A DNA stretch of 64,000 nt from Roseomonas sp. AR75 (GCF_005222815.1 NZ_STGB01000001.1:1612001-1676000); one strand, 5' to 3'. Positions 52,537 through 61,392 are shown, counted from the stretch's first letter. Numbers and translations are program-made. Notes: a model not told the origin generated them from the letters alone.

Positions 52537-53268
52537 TCAGGCCGTCGCGCGGCGGCGGCGGATGGCGCCGAGGCCGAGCAGCGCGGTGCCGAGGATCGCG
52601 AGGGTGCCGGGCTCCGGCGTCTCGATGATGATCGGCCTGTCGTTGAAGGCGACGTTGTCGAACTCGAAGGCGAATTGCGTGCTGGTCGCCACGACCTTGC
52701 GGAATTCGACGTTGGAATTGATGTTCACGTAGCGCGTGCCCTGCGGGCCCTGGTCCCCGTTCGGGAGGGCAGCGACATCGGCGCCGGTGATCTGGCCGAT
52801 CAGCGTGTCAGTGCTGTCGTAGAAGCTGAGCGTGTTGTAGCCGTCCACCGAGCCCCAGAGCAGGCCGATATACTTGGCGTCGAAGGGCAGCGTCAGCGAG
52901 ATCGCGGCATTGGCCAGCGAGCCGGTGGAGCCGGACGTCAGGTAGGGCGTGGCGTTCGCCCCGTCAGCCTGGTCGGTGCCGCCCGGACCGAAGCCGAGGC
53001 CGTTGCCGCCGGAGAGGTTCGGCGCAGCGTACACGCCGGACACCGAGCCCTGCACCACCGCCGCATCGGGCTGGATCTGGACGGAAATGCCCGTGCCCGT
53101 CACCTGCGGAGAGAGCGTTCCGAGGATCAGATTGTCGAAGTTCTCCTTCGTCACGCCGGTCGGCGCGCCGCCGACGCTGCTGACGATGGTGAAAGGCGAG
53201 GCGCTCGCGATCGCGGGCGCAAGGGCCGCGAAGACAATGCCTGCCTGCAGGAAACGTCCGAGCTTCAT
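52537..53268 (-). CDS. PEP-CTERM sorting-domain protein, paralog of the next gene
   Basis: 243 residues. Signal peptide MKLGRFLQAGIVFAALAPAIASA; a beta-sandwich mature domain; C-terminus TPEPGTLAILGTALLGLGAIRRRR (PEP-CTERM). It shares long stretches with the neighbour: SSVGGAPTGV, LSGGNGLGFG, LGxLWGSVDxYNTLSFYD, LPNGDQGPQGTRYVN and FAFEFDNVAFN. The pair probably arose by tandem duplication. ATG at 53268 is used; an ATG 12 bases upstream is also possible. Predicted to be surface- or matrix-associated after exosortase processing. Confidence 0.9.
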   Translation of the reverse strand: MKLGRFLQAGIVFAALAPAIASASPFTIVSSVGGAPTGVTKENFDNLILGTLSPQVTGTGISVQIQPDAAVVQGSVSGVYAAPNLSGGNGLGFGPGGTDQADGANATPYLTSGSTGSLANAAISLTLPFDAKYIGLLWGSVDGYNTLSFYDSTDTLIGQITGADVAALPNGDQGPQGTRYVNINSNVEFRKVVATSTQFAFEFDNVAFNDRPIIIETPEPGTLAILGTALLGLGAIRRRRATA

Positions 53269-53442
53269 CTTCGCCCCCATCTGCACACCGCATACCCTCA
53301 CACGGTGAGACAATGGATTAACGCATCCGGAACGAAGAGTCAAATCGTAATTTTTTGGATGAACAACGACCGACGGATGTAGAACCGGACGCAACACTGT
53401 CTCGAAACGTGTGGCAATCCGGTTCCTTCCACCCTTGGTCGC

Positions 53443-54180
53443 TCAGGCCGCTTCCTGACGCCGCCGCACCATCCCAAGCCCCACCAGCCCCATGCCGAGC
53501 AGCGCCAGCGTGCCGGGCTCCGGCACGCCGAGCGCCGGCGGCGGGGCGATGTTGAAGGCGACATTGTCGAATTCGAAGGCCCAGCCATTGCTGGTCGCCA
53601 CCACCCGGTCGAAGGCTGCGGTCGAGGTGACGTTCACGTAGCGCGTGCCGCCCGGCCCCTGGTCGCCGTTCGGCAGCGGCGCGACCTGGCCGCCGGTGAT
53701 GCTGCCGACCAATGTTGCGCCGTCGTAGAAGCTCAGCGTGTTGTAGGAATCGACCGACCCCCAGAGCAGGCCGAAGTATTTCACCTCGAAGGGCAGGATC
53801 AGCGTCATCGCCGAGGCGGCGCCGCCGGTCAGGGAACCCGTGGTGAGATAGGGCGAGGCATTCGCGCCATTGGCCTGATCGCCGCCGCCGGCGCCGAAGC
53901 CGGCGCCATTGCCGCCGGAGAGAGACGGCGGCGCGTAGCGGCCACTCTGGAATCCCTGCACCACGCCGGCCGTGCCGGCATACTGCACCTGGATGCCGCT
54001 GGGCGTCAGGGGCTGGGCGGCGCTGGCGCCGCCGACGGTCAGGGTGTCGAAATTCTCCAGCACCACCCCGGTCGGCGCGCCGCCGACGCTGCTGGTCCAG
54101 GTGAGGGAGGAGGCCTCGGCGCCGGCGGCGCTGAGCAGAAAAGCGGCGGCGCCGGCGCAGAGCAGGCTGCGGAAGGACAT
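53443..54180 (-). CDS. PEP-CTERM sorting-domain protein, paralog of the previous gene
   Basis: 245 residues. Signal peptide MSFRSLLCAGAAAFLLSAAGAEA with a Cys in its hydrophobic part, the same beta-sandwich as its neighbour (SSVGGAPTGVVLENFDTL; FGLLWGSVDSYNTLSFYD; LPNGDQGPGGTRYVN), and C-terminal VPEPGTLALLGMGLVGLGMVRRR. GACCCCTCCC precedes the ATG without an obvious ribosome-binding site on the minus strand except AGGA further up. The two genes share strand and domain order with 174 bases between. Confidence 0.92.
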   Translation of the reverse strand: MSFRSLLCAGAAAFLLSAAGAEASSLTWTSSVGGAPTGVVLENFDTLTVGGASAAQPLTPSGIQVQYAGTAGVVQGFQSGRYAPPSLSGGNGAGFGAGGGDQANGANASPYLTTGSLTGGAASAMTLILPFEVKYFGLLWGSVDSYNTLSFYDGATLVGSITGGQVAPLPNGDQGPGGTRYVNVTSTAAFDRVVATSNGWAFEFDNVAFNIAPPPALGVPEPGTLALLGMGLVGLGMVRRRQEAA

Positions 54181-54237
54181 GGGAGGGGTCCTGGAAGGAT
54201 CGGGAGGACCTCTTGCCCTGGCTGACGCGCTTTTCGA

Positions 54238-55332
54238 TTATTTTTGAGACGATGTCAAGAGTTTTCGGGACAGCCGGGACTCACCCGCCAGCAGCGCCGC
54301 CTTGCGGGGCACGCCCCAGCGATAGCCGGTGAGGTCGCCATCGGCGCCGACCACGCGGTGGCAGGGCACTGCGAGCGAGACCGGGTTGCGCGCGCAGGCC
54401 CGCGCCACGGCGCGCACGGCGGCGGGGTTGCCGATGGCCGCCGCCAGGCCCGCATAGGTCCGCGTCTCGCCCAGCGGGATCTTCGTGAGTGCCTCCCAGA
54501 CCTGGCGCTGGAAGGCGGTGCCGCGGAGATCGAGCGGCAGGCGCAGCGCCGCCGCGGGTTCGGCGATGAAGGCGGCGACGGCCTGCACCGTCTCCGCCAG
54601 CGCCGTGTCGGCGGGCTCGATGCGGGCCTTGGGGAAGCGGCTGCGCAGGTCACCTTCCAGCGCCTCAGGCGGCTCGGCGAAGCCGATGAAGCAGACGCCC
54701 TTCTCCGTCGCGCCGACCAGCAGCGGGCCCATCGCGCTGTCGGCATGGGCGATGCGGATCACCTCGCCCGCGCCGCCGCGCCGCGCGGCGCCGGGCGTCA
54801 TGCCGAGATGGCGCGCGGGATCGGTGTAGACGCGGGATTCGCTGCCGAAGCCGGCGCCGGCCACCGCCTCCGCCACGCGGTCCCCGGCGGCGAGGGCGGC
54901 CTGCAGTCGGCGCGCGCGCACGCCTTCCGCATAGGAGCGCGGCGTGACGCCGGTGACGTCGCGGAACAGCCGCAGGAAATGGTGCCGTGCATAGCCCGCG
55001 CGATCGGCCAGCGCGGCGAGGGAGGGCATGGTTTCCGCCGCCTCGATCATCGCGCAGGCCGCGCGGACGGCCTCGGCATGCAGGGCGGCGCGATCGCCGC
55101 GGGGGTCGCAGCGCTTGCAGGCGCGGAACCCCGCCTGCTCCGCCGCCGCGGCATCGGCGAAGAAGCGCGTGTTGCGACGGAGCGGCGCGCGGGAGGGGCA
55201 GCCGGGGCGGCAATACACGCCCTGGGTCGTTACGGCGTAGAGGAAGGGTCCGACCGCGGGGTCGGCATCGCGGTCCAGCACGGCCTGCCAGCGCAGCGCG
55301 TCCGGGTCGGTGGGCATGGGTGCTTCAGGCAT
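54238..55332 (-). CDS. ada: Bifunctional Ada: methyl-phosphotriester sensor, AraC-type activator and O6-methylguanine methyltransferase
   Basis: About 364 residues. The N-terminal Ada zinc domain has Cys41 and Cys45 (VYCRPGCPSR) and Cys72 and Cys75 (FRACKRCDPRG). An AraC HTH (MIEAAETMPSLAALADRAGYARHHFLRLFRDVTGVTPRSYAE) is followed by the methyltransferase with PCHRV (acceptor Cys about 324) and GYRWGVPRK. The product repairs O6-methylguanine, and methylation of the N-terminal Cys converts it into an activator. Start 55332 is one of three in-frame ATGs (55365, 55332, 55317). Confidence 0.93.
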   Translation of the reverse strand: MPEAPMPTDPDALRWQAVLDRDADPAVGPFLYAVTTQGVYCRPGCPSRAPLRRNTRFFADAAAAEQAGFRACKRCDPRGDRAALHAEAVRAACAMIEAAETMPSLAALADRAGYARHHFLRLFRDVTGVTPRSYAEGVRARRLQAALAAGDRVAEAVAGAGFGSESRVYTDPARHLGMTPGAARRGGAGEVIRIAHADSAMGPLLVGATEKGVCFIGFAEPPEALEGDLRSRFPKARIEPADTALAETVQAVAAFIAEPAAALRLPLDLRGTAFQRQVWEALTKIPLGETRTYAGLAAAIGNPAAVRAVARACARNPVSLAVPCHRVVGADGDLTGYRWGVPRKAALLAGESRLSRKLLTSSQK

Positions 55333-55476
55333 GGCGGTCACCCGATATGGTGTGTCGGCCCTCATCTCGCGCGCCAGCCCCCCGCGCCGCCATCCGCGCG
55401 TTGCGCCGGCGCGCGCGAACCATCCGGCCGCCCGCGCGTCCCCCCGTGATGATCACCCTGCAATCGCACCCGTTCC

Positions 55477-56421
55477 ATGTTCGGTGAGGCGGTGGACCGG
55501 CTCGATGCGCTGGCGCGCGGCGCGGCGGCGCTGCTGCCGGGGCTCGTCATCGGCCTCATCGTCTTCCTGGTCCTGCTGCTCGTCGCGCGCGGCGTGCGCG
55601 CGGGCGTGCGGCGCGCCGCGGCGCTGCGCGAGGCCTCCGCCGAATCCGCCGCCGTGCTGGGGCGCATCGCGGGCGGCGTGTTCACGCTGCTGGCCTTCCT
55701 CGTCGCGGCCTCCGTGGCGTTCCCCTCGGTCTCGGCGGCGGACCTGTTCAACCTGCTGGGCATCGGCGGCGTGGCCATCGGCTTCGCCTTCCGCGACGTG
55801 CTGCAGAACCTGCTGGCCGGCATCCTGATCCTGCTGACGCGGCCCTTCCGCATCGGCGACCAGATCCGCGTGAAGGAGGACGAGGGCACGGTGGAGGACA
55901 TCTGGGTGCGCGCGACGGTGCTGCGCACCTATGACAACCGCCGCATCCTGATCCCCAATGCGACGCTGTTCACCGACACGATCCAGGTGATCACCGCGCA
56001 TGAGACGCGCCGCCTGGCCTTCACGCTGACCATCGGCAATGGCGACGACATCGCGCTGGCGCGGCGCGTCATCGTGCGGAGCCTGCGCGAGACCGAGGGC
56101 GTGCTGGCGGAACCCGCGCCGGATGCGCTGGTGAGCGGACTCGGCGCCTCGGGCGTCGACATGATCGCGCGCTTCTGGATCCACCCGCCGCGAAGGCGCG
56201 ACGCGCTGGATGCGCTGGACCTGGCGATCGAGCGGGTGAAGCAGGGGCTGGCGGAGGCGGGGGTGGATCTGCCCTACCCGACCTCGCAACTGCTGTTCCA
56301 CGACCAGACGGAGGACACCGACGGCGACCGGGCGCGGCAGCGCGAGGGCTGGCCGGCTTCGGGGCGCGTGGTGCCGCGGCCGCGCTGGCGGGTGGAGCGG
56401 GAGGCGAGGCCTGATCGGTGA
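55477..56421 (+). CDS. Small-conductance mechanosensitive channel (MscS family)
   Basis: 314 residues. Three N-terminal membrane helices (LVIGLIVFLVLLLVARGV; VFTLLAFLVAASVAFPS; the pore helix FNLLGIGGVAIGFAFRDVLQNLLAGILILLTRPFRIGD) and a soluble MscS beta domain (VKEDEGTVEDIWVRATVLRTYDNRRILIPNA). The pore-helix glycines and FRD are conserved. It releases osmolytes on hypo-osmotic shock. The C-terminus is charged and may be unstructured. Divergent from ada. Confidence 0.94.
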   Translation: MFGEAVDRLDALARGAAALLPGLVIGLIVFLVLLLVARGVRAGVRRAAALREASAESAAVLGRIAGGVFTLLAFLVAASVAFPSVSAADLFNLLGIGGVAIGFAFRDVLQNLLAGILILLTRPFRIGDQIRVKEDEGTVEDIWVRATVLRTYDNRRILIPNATLFTDTIQVITAHETRRLAFTLTIGNGDDIALARRVIVRSLRETEGVLAEPAPDALVSGLGASGVDMIARFWIHPPRRRDALDALDLAIERVKQGLAEAGVDLPYPTSQLLFHDQTEDTDGDRARQREGWPASGRVVPRPRWRVEREARPDR

Positions 56422-56430
56422 GGGGGTTGC

Positions 56431-56491
56431 CCCCACCCGGCCGCGCCGGGCGCGGCCACCCTCCCCCGCAAGGGCGAGGGAGGGGCCGGGA
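56431..56491. repeat. GC-rich hairpin region after mscS
   Basis: CCCTCCC and GGGAGGG arms around an imperfect loop, plus CCGCGCCGGGCGCGG, between convergent mscS and the TPR gene. Related in sequence to the CCCTCTCC palindromes but shorter; probable terminator. Confidence 0.45.
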
Positions 56492-56493
56492 GG

Positions 56494-57087
56494 CTACAAC
56501 GCGTCGCCTTCGGCCTTGCGCTGCAATTCGCGGCGGCGTTCCTCGGCGCTCGCCATACGGGGATGCAGCGCCAACGCGGCGTCGAAGCTGCGCAGCGCGC
56601 CGGCTGCGTCGCCCGCCTCGTCCTGCATTTCCGCAAGCTGCACCAGCGCGACGAAGTGGCGCGGTTCCAGCCGCAGCGCTTCCTGGATGTCGCGCGCGGC
56701 GGCACGGCGGTCGCCGAGGGCGGCCAGCGCGCGGGCGCGCATCAGCCAGAGATCGGGTGCCTCCGGCTCCAGGACCAGCGCGGCGTCGAAATCCTCCAGC
56801 GCCTCGTCCGGCGCATTGCCCTGCATGTTGCGCATCCCCCGCCGCACCAGCAGCGAGGCCGCGGGCGAGACCATGCGCGCCCAGATGCCGCGGATCCTTG
56901 CCTCGACAAGCTGGGCGCCGCTGGCGTCCGGCGCATCCTTCAGCGCGGCGAAGAGCCGGTCGAGCTCCGCCTGCCGGGCGGCGGCGGGATCGGGGCGGGT
57001 CGCCGCGGGGGCGTCCGGCCTTGGCTGCGCCGCGCCGATGGCCGGCAGGAGCAGCAGGGGCAGCAGCAGCGCGAGGAGGCGGGGCAT
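56494..57087 (-). CDS. Secreted TPR protein
   Basis: 197 residues. Signal peptide MPRLLALLLPLLLLPAIGAAQ, then about three tetratricopeptide repeats (MQGNAPDEALEDFDAALVLEPEAPDLWLMRARALAALGDRRAAARDIQEALRLEP...; DAAGALRSFDAALALHP). TPR proteins scaffold periplasmic complexes. No partner is evident. Start MPRLLALL at 57087 begins the signal peptide. Confidence 0.88.
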   Translation of the reverse strand: MPRLLALLLPLLLLPAIGAAQPRPDAPAATRPDPAAARQAELDRLFAALKDAPDASGAQLVEARIRGIWARMVSPAASLLVRRGMRNMQGNAPDEALEDFDAALVLEPEAPDLWLMRARALAALGDRRAAARDIQEALRLEPRHFVALVQLAEMQDEAGDAAGALRSFDAALALHPRMASAEERRRELQRKAEGDAL

Positions 57088-57159
57088 GCGGCAAGGCTTG
57101 GGCACGCCGGGCAGATCATGCAAGGGGCGTGTGGCGGGCCGCCCCCTGCCCGTCCCCCG

Positions 57160-57507
57160 CTAGATCAGGATGACGTCGCTGGACTCCGGGAAATTGTTCT
57201 CGAAGAAGATCGTCGAGAAGCGCTCGGCGCGCGGGCCGGCCTGCGCCTCGTAGGTGATGACCAGGTCGGCGTCGCCGTTCTCGAAGTCGTCCAGGATGAG
57301 GAAGCCGGCGAAGTCGGTCTGGATCACCAGCTTGTCGCGGCCGGGCTCGAAGCCCTCAATGACGAAGTCGCCGGCGCCCGGCCTGCCGCGGAACACGAAG
57401 TAGTCCACCTCCGGCGTGCCAGTCAGTGTCCCGCCTTCGCCGCCCTTGGCACGGATGAGGTTGACGTCCTCCAGGCCAGGCCTGTCGGCGGCAGAATGCT
57501 TCTTCAT
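57160..57507 (-). CDS. Small RTX/type I secretion target-like protein
   Basis: 115 residues without a signal peptide. GGTLTGTPEVDYFVFRGRPGAGDFVIEGFEPGRDKLVIQ resembles the C-terminal RTX module of serralysin-like or bacterial calcium-binding proteins: a TGTxxxDxFVF start and the DFxPGxD turn that end many type I secretion substrates. The rest is beta-rich. It may be a stand-alone secreted calcium-binding protein or a secretion tag. No secretion genes are visible nearby. Confidence 0.7.
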   Translation of the reverse strand: MKKHSAADRPGLEDVNLIRAKGGEGGTLTGTPEVDYFVFRGRPGAGDFVIEGFEPGRDKLVIQTDFAGFLILDDFENGDADLVITYEAQAGPRAERFSTIFFENNFPESSDVILI

Positions 57508-57581
57508 GCGGGAGACCTCCGGGCGCCGCCCTGGCGCGGCGATGACCGGAGGATTCTAGGCCCGGCAGGAAGGCCGGCGTC

Positions 57582-58925
57582 TCAACTCTGCGTGCAAGGC
57601 GTGGAACGTGATGCGCGTGCCGCGACCGCGGCGGGCGGCTCCTTCCCGCCCGCCATCCAGTCCAGCAGCTCCACCGTGTGCACCACCGGCAGGGCGCCGC
57701 CGCCGAGCTGGGTCAGGCAGCCGATATTGCCGCTGGCGATGAGGTCGGCGCGGGTGCGGTCCAGGTTCTCCAGCTTGCGCGCCTTCAGCCTGCCGCTGAT
57801 CTCCGGCTGCAGCAGGTTGTAGGTGCCGGCGGAGCCGCAGCAGAGATGCGCCTCCGCCGGCTCCTTCACCGTGAAGCCGGCACGCTTCAGCAGGTCTTTG
57901 GGGGCGGCGGTGATCTTCTGGCCGTGCTGCAGCGAGCAGGCGGCGTGGTAGGCCACCGTAAGGCCGGGCTTCTCGCGCGTCGGCGCGTAGCCGTAGTCCA
58001 GCAGCACCTCCGAGATGTCCTTCGCACGGCGCGCCACGGCTTCCGCCTTGGCCGGCCAGTCGCCGGGCTCGGCGCGGAACATGAAGCCGTAATCCTTCAC
58101 CGTGGTGCCGCAGCCGGAGGCGTTGACCACGATGGCGTCCAGCCCCTCCCCCCGGATCTCGGCGTGCCAGGCGGCGATGTTGGCGCGGGCCAGGCGCATC
58201 GCGGGGTCGTGGTGGCCCATGTGGTGGTCCAGCGCGCCGCAGCAGCCCTGGCCATGCGCCACGACCACGTCGAGGCCCATGCGGGTCAGCAGGCGGATCG
58301 TCGCCTCGTTGATCGAGGGTGCCAGCACCTGTTGCGCGCAGCCGGTCAGCAGCGCGACGCGCCCGCGGCGCTTGCCCTCCGCGCGGTAGACGCCCGGACG
58401 GTCGAGTGCACTCGGCGCCGGCACGGATGACGGGGCGAGGCGCAGCATCGCGCGCAGCCGCTCGGCCGCCTGGGAGGCGCCGGGGATCAGCCTGGCCAGA
58501 GGCCGCGCCAGCGGGCTGCCGAGCAGCGCCAGGCGGAAGCGCCGCGGATAGGGCAGCAGGAAGGAGAGCAGCCGGCGCAGCGCGCGCTCCGAGCGCGGGC
58601 GTTCATAGGTCTCCTCGATGTGGCGCCGGGCATGGTCCACCAGGTGCATGTAGTGCACGCCGGAAGGACAGGTGGTCATGCAGGACAGGCAGGAGAGGCA
58701 GCGGTCCACATGCTTGACCACCTCCGCCGTCGCGGGGCGGTCGTTCTCCAGCATGTCCTTGATCAGGTAGATGCGGCCGCGCGGGCTATCCAGCTCGTCG
58801 CCGAGCAGCACGAAGGTCGGGCAGGTAGCGGTGCAGAAGCCGCAATGGACGCAGGTGCGCAGGATCCGGTTGCTCTCGGCGATGTCGGGGTCGCGGAGCC
58901 GGTCCTCGGTGAAGCTGGTCTGCAT
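57582..58925 (-). CDS. glcF: Glycolate oxidase iron-sulfur subunit
   Basis: 447 residues. Two 4Fe-4S motifs: Cys25, 28, 31 and 35 (CVHCGFCTATCP) and Cys76, 79, 82 and 86 (CLSCLSCMTTCPSG). The remainder has two CCG domains (GCCGALDHHMGH; LCCGSAGTYNLLQPEIS) with the DUF224 Cys-rich signatures. GlcF carries electrons from GlcD/GlcE to the respiratory chain when glycolate is oxidised to glyoxylate. It is separated from glcE by two membrane-protein genes and one small gene. Confidence 0.96.
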   Translation of the reverse strand: MQTSFTEDRLRDPDIAESNRILRTCVHCGFCTATCPTFVLLGDELDSPRGRIYLIKDMLENDRPATAEVVKHVDRCLSCLSCMTTCPSGVHYMHLVDHARRHIEETYERPRSERALRRLLSFLLPYPRRFRLALLGSPLARPLARLIPGASQAAERLRAMLRLAPSSVPAPSALDRPGVYRAEGKRRGRVALLTGCAQQVLAPSINEATIRLLTRMGLDVVVAHGQGCCGALDHHMGHHDPAMRLARANIAAWHAEIRGEGLDAIVVNASGCGTTVKDYGFMFRAEPGDWPAKAEAVARRAKDISEVLLDYGYAPTREKPGLTVAYHAACSLQHGQKITAAPKDLLKRAGFTVKEPAEAHLCCGSAGTYNLLQPEISGRLKARKLENLDRTRADLIASGNIGCLTQLGGGALPVVHTVELLDWMAGGKEPPAAVAARASRSTPCTQS

Positions 58926-59028
58926 GGCGCGAATCTAGGGAAGCCGCGGGGGCCACGCCAGCCCGGGACGGCGTTGCGCCGCCGCGGCGGCCGGTCGTAG
59001 CATTTCGCCATCGGCAGGAGTCGCCGCC

Positions 59029-59838
59029 ATCAACGACCTCCTTCTCGACGTCGCTCGGCTGGGTGCCCTGCCCTTCGCGGCCGTCCTGTTCCTTGCCCAG
59101 TTCCTCGCGCGCGAGGCCGGGTTGGTCATCGGCCACCGCCAGGCGGCCAGGCAGAAGCCGGCGGCCGAGGGCATCGGCGTGATCGTGGGGGGCATGCTGG
59201 GCCTGCTCGCCTTCGTGCTGGCGCTGACGCTCTCCTTCGCCAGCACCCGCTTCCAGGAACGGCGCGACGGCACGCTGGTGGAGGCGAACGCCATCGGGAC
59301 CGCCTGGCTGCGCGCCGAGGCCATCGACCATCCCCGCGCCGCCGCCGTGGCGCGGCTGCTGGAGACCTACACGCCGGTGCGGCGCGACTACGTGGCCGCG
59401 CATCTCGACACCGCCGTGCTCGCCGGGCTGAACGAGCGCTCCGCGGCGCTGCAAGGCGAGATCTGGGGCCATGTGACGGCCCTGGTGCGGGAGCAGCCGA
59501 ACCCGGTCACCGCGTCGCTGATGGCGGCGGTGAACGACGTGTTCGACAGCGCGACGGCCGAACAGCTCGCTTTCACCACGGGCATGCCGCCGACGCTGCT
59601 GTGGATGCTGATCGGCATGACGATCGCCAGCATGGGGGGCCTTGGCTACCAGCTCGGCGTGCGCGGGCTGTCGCTGCGCGTGCTGAGCGTGGTGCTGATG
59701 CTGATGTGGACCGTGGTCATGACCGCCATCCTCGACCTCGGCTCGCCACGGCTGGGCAGCGTGCGCACGGGCACGGCGGTGTACGACTGGACCATGCAGG
59801 GCTTCCGGGGCGGGGTGAGCATCCCGCCGCTGCGCTGA
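59029..59838 (+). CDS. DUF4239-like membrane protein, apparent AUC start (paralog 1)
   Basis: 269 residues. Three hydrophobic segments: near 15-25 (PFAAVLFLAQFLA), about 45-65 (GVIVGGMLGLLAFVLALTLSF) and two C-terminal helices (LLWMLIGMTIASMGGLGYQLGV; VLSVVLMLMWTVVMTAILDLG), with a helical periplasmic or cytosolic domain between (EANAIGTAWLRAEAI...). No ATG, GTG or TTG exists in frame upstream of the TM segment; AGGAG (59016-59020) is followed 8 bases later by ATC at 59029, and the tandem paralog has the same arrangement. The family is DUF4239-like, of unknown function. Confidence 0.78.
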   Translation: MNDLLLDVARLGALPFAAVLFLAQFLAREAGLVIGHRQAARQKPAAEGIGVIVGGMLGLLAFVLALTLSFASTRFQERRDGTLVEANAIGTAWLRAEAIDHPRAAAVARLLETYTPVRRDYVAAHLDTAVLAGLNERSAALQGEIWGHVTALVREQPNPVTASLMAAVNDVFDSATAEQLAFTTGMPPTLLWMLIGMTIASMGGLGYQLGVRGLSLRVLSVVLMLMWTVVMTAILDLGSPRLGSVRTGTAVYDWTMQGFRGGVSIPPLR

Positions 59839-59869
59839 CCGGCCCGGCCCCGGCAGGAGGAGGCGCGCC

Positions 59870-60691
59870 ATCTACGCGATCGTCGTGCAGATCGCCGCGA
59901 CCAGCATGGCGCTGCTCGGCCTGCTGCTGTTCCTGCTGCAGGTGGCGGCGCGGGAGATCGGCTACCGGCTCGGCCGGCGCCATGCGGAGCGGCGCAACGC
60001 CAATGCGGAATCGGTCGGCGTCATCGTCGGCGGGATGCTCGGCCTGCTCGCCTTCGTGCTGGCGCTGACGCTCTCCTTCAACAACCAGCGCTACGAGGAG
60101 CGCCGCGCCGGCGCGCTGGCGGAAGCGAATGCGATCGGCACCGCCTGGCTGCGCGCCTATACCGTCGGGCATCCGCGCGGGCCGGAGATCGCGCGGCTTG
60201 TCGAGGAATACGCGGCGCTGCGCACGGAGTTCGTGCGGGCTCCCGCGACCAGCACGGCACTGGACGCGATGGCGACGCGCAGCGGGGCGCTGCAGGCCGC
60301 GATCTGGGGGCAGATGGCCGGCATCGCCGAGGAGCGGCGCGATGCCATGGCGGAATCGCTGCAGCGCGCACTGAACGACGCCTTCGACCTGGGCGCGGCG
60401 GAGCGCTACGCCTTCAACTTCCCGATGCCGGCCGAGTATTTCTGGCTGCTGCTGGGGCTGACGGCGGTCTCCATGGGCGCGGTTGGCTACCAGCTTGGCC
60501 TGCGCGGCACGCCGTTGCATGCGCTGAGCCTGGCGCTGATCGGCATGTGGACCCTGGTGATGCTGGTGATCGTCGATCTCGGCACGGCGCGGCTCGGCCG
60601 CTTCCAGACCTCGACGGAGCCCTATGAGTGGACGCTGCAGGGCTTCCAGGGCGGGGTGGTCGTGCCGCCCATGGCGCCGGCCGCGCGTTGA
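59870..60691 (+). CDS. DUF4239-like membrane protein, apparent AUC start (paralog 2)
   Basis: 273 residues. The sequence and topology follow paralog 1 (VGVIVGGMLGLLAFVLALTLSFNNQRYEERR; EANAIGTAWLRAY; FWLLLGLTAVSMGAVGYQLGLRG; IGMWTLVMLVIVDLG). AGGAGGAGG (59855-59863) is followed 6 bases later by ATC at 59870, and the first 31 residues align without gaps to paralog 1 from its ATC. GTG at 59885 is a possible alternative, but it is about 20 bases from the ribosome-binding site. The pair overlaps the glcF-glcE gap on the opposite strand. Confidence 0.8.
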   Translation: MYAIVVQIAATSMALLGLLLFLLQVAAREIGYRLGRRHAERRNANAESVGVIVGGMLGLLAFVLALTLSFNNQRYEERRAGALAEANAIGTAWLRAYTVGHPRGPEIARLVEEYAALRTEFVRAPATSTALDAMATRSGALQAAIWGQMAGIAEERRDAMAESLQRALNDAFDLGAAERYAFNFPMPAEYFWLLLGLTAVSMGAVGYQLGLRGTPLHALSLALIGMWTLVMLVIVDLGTARLGRFQTSTEPYEWTLQGFQGGVVVPPMAPAAR

Positions 60692-60858
60692 GCGGCAAAT
60701 TCCGACAAATCTTCACCCCTCCTTCGCGATCCTGCCCTCATCATGCCACGCAGGGCGGTGCAGAAGCCGTCCGCGCGTTACCCGGGGCCGGGACGGTCCT
60801 GGACATGGCGCCGCGCCGCACCGGGCGACCGGGCGGCGCGGCGCCATAGACCTCCCGC

Positions 60859-61392
60859 TCAGCGCCGCGCCATCAGCACCGCCCCGACAATCCCGCCGAG
60901 CAGCGCGGCGGCGGGGGTGATGACCAGCAGGATCATGATCGCCGTGCCCATCGCGGCATCGCCGCCCGGAATGGGGATCAGCAGCTCCGACAGGATGAAG
61001 GCGCCGAGGCCGGACAGCACGGCGCCGAGCACAAAGCCGAGCAGGCCCCGCAACAGCCTTGCGCCGCCGCTGCGCCGCGGCGCCGGGGCGGGCTGCGGTG
61101 GCGATGGTGGAGGGTCCGGTTCGGGGATCGGCGGAGGCGGCGGGTCCGGCGGCAGGGCATTGGCGCGATCCAGCAGGTCGCGCAGGCGCTGTTCCAGCAG
61201 GTCCAGGTCGCGCGGCGTGCCCTCGGCGGTCCATGGCCAGGGCTCGATCAGCGTCTGCAATTCGCCGAGATGGCTCAGCGGGATGCGGGCCGAGACCTGC
61301 CGCACCAAATCGTCGCAGACTGGGCCGAAGACCGGCAGCTTCAGGTGGACGATGTCGTGATGGACGCTGTCGCCGGGTTTGCCGTTGGGCAT
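60859..61392 (-). CDS. Membrane protein of unknown function with Pro-rich linker
   Basis: 177 residues. An N-terminal soluble region of about 75 residues (HHDIVHLKLPVFGPVCDDLVRQVSARIPLSHLGELQTLIEPW), a Pro-rich linker (DPPPPPIPEPDPPPSPPQPAPAP) and two C-terminal helices (GLLGFVLGAVLSGLGAFILSELL; MGTAIMILLVITPAAALLGGIVGAVLM). No family is recognised. It lies just upstream of glcE on the complementary order of that locus, separated from the paralogous membrane genes by 167 bases. Codon use is normal. Confidence 0.68.
   Translation of the reverse strand: MPNGKPGDSVHHDIVHLKLPVFGPVCDDLVRQVSARIPLSHLGELQTLIEPWPWTAEGTPRDLDLLEQRLRDLLDRANALPPDPPPPPIPEPDPPPSPPQPAPAPRRSGGARLLRGLLGFVLGAVLSGLGAFILSELLIPIPGGDAAMGTAIMILLVITPAAALLGGIVGAVLMARR

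Noticed and set aside
59885..59901. GTG at 59885 as the start of membrane paralog 2
   Set aside because: It would drop the first five aligned residues and lies about 20 bases from the ribosome-binding site, whereas ATC 59870 has a normal distance and aligns with paralog 1. Kept as the alternative.
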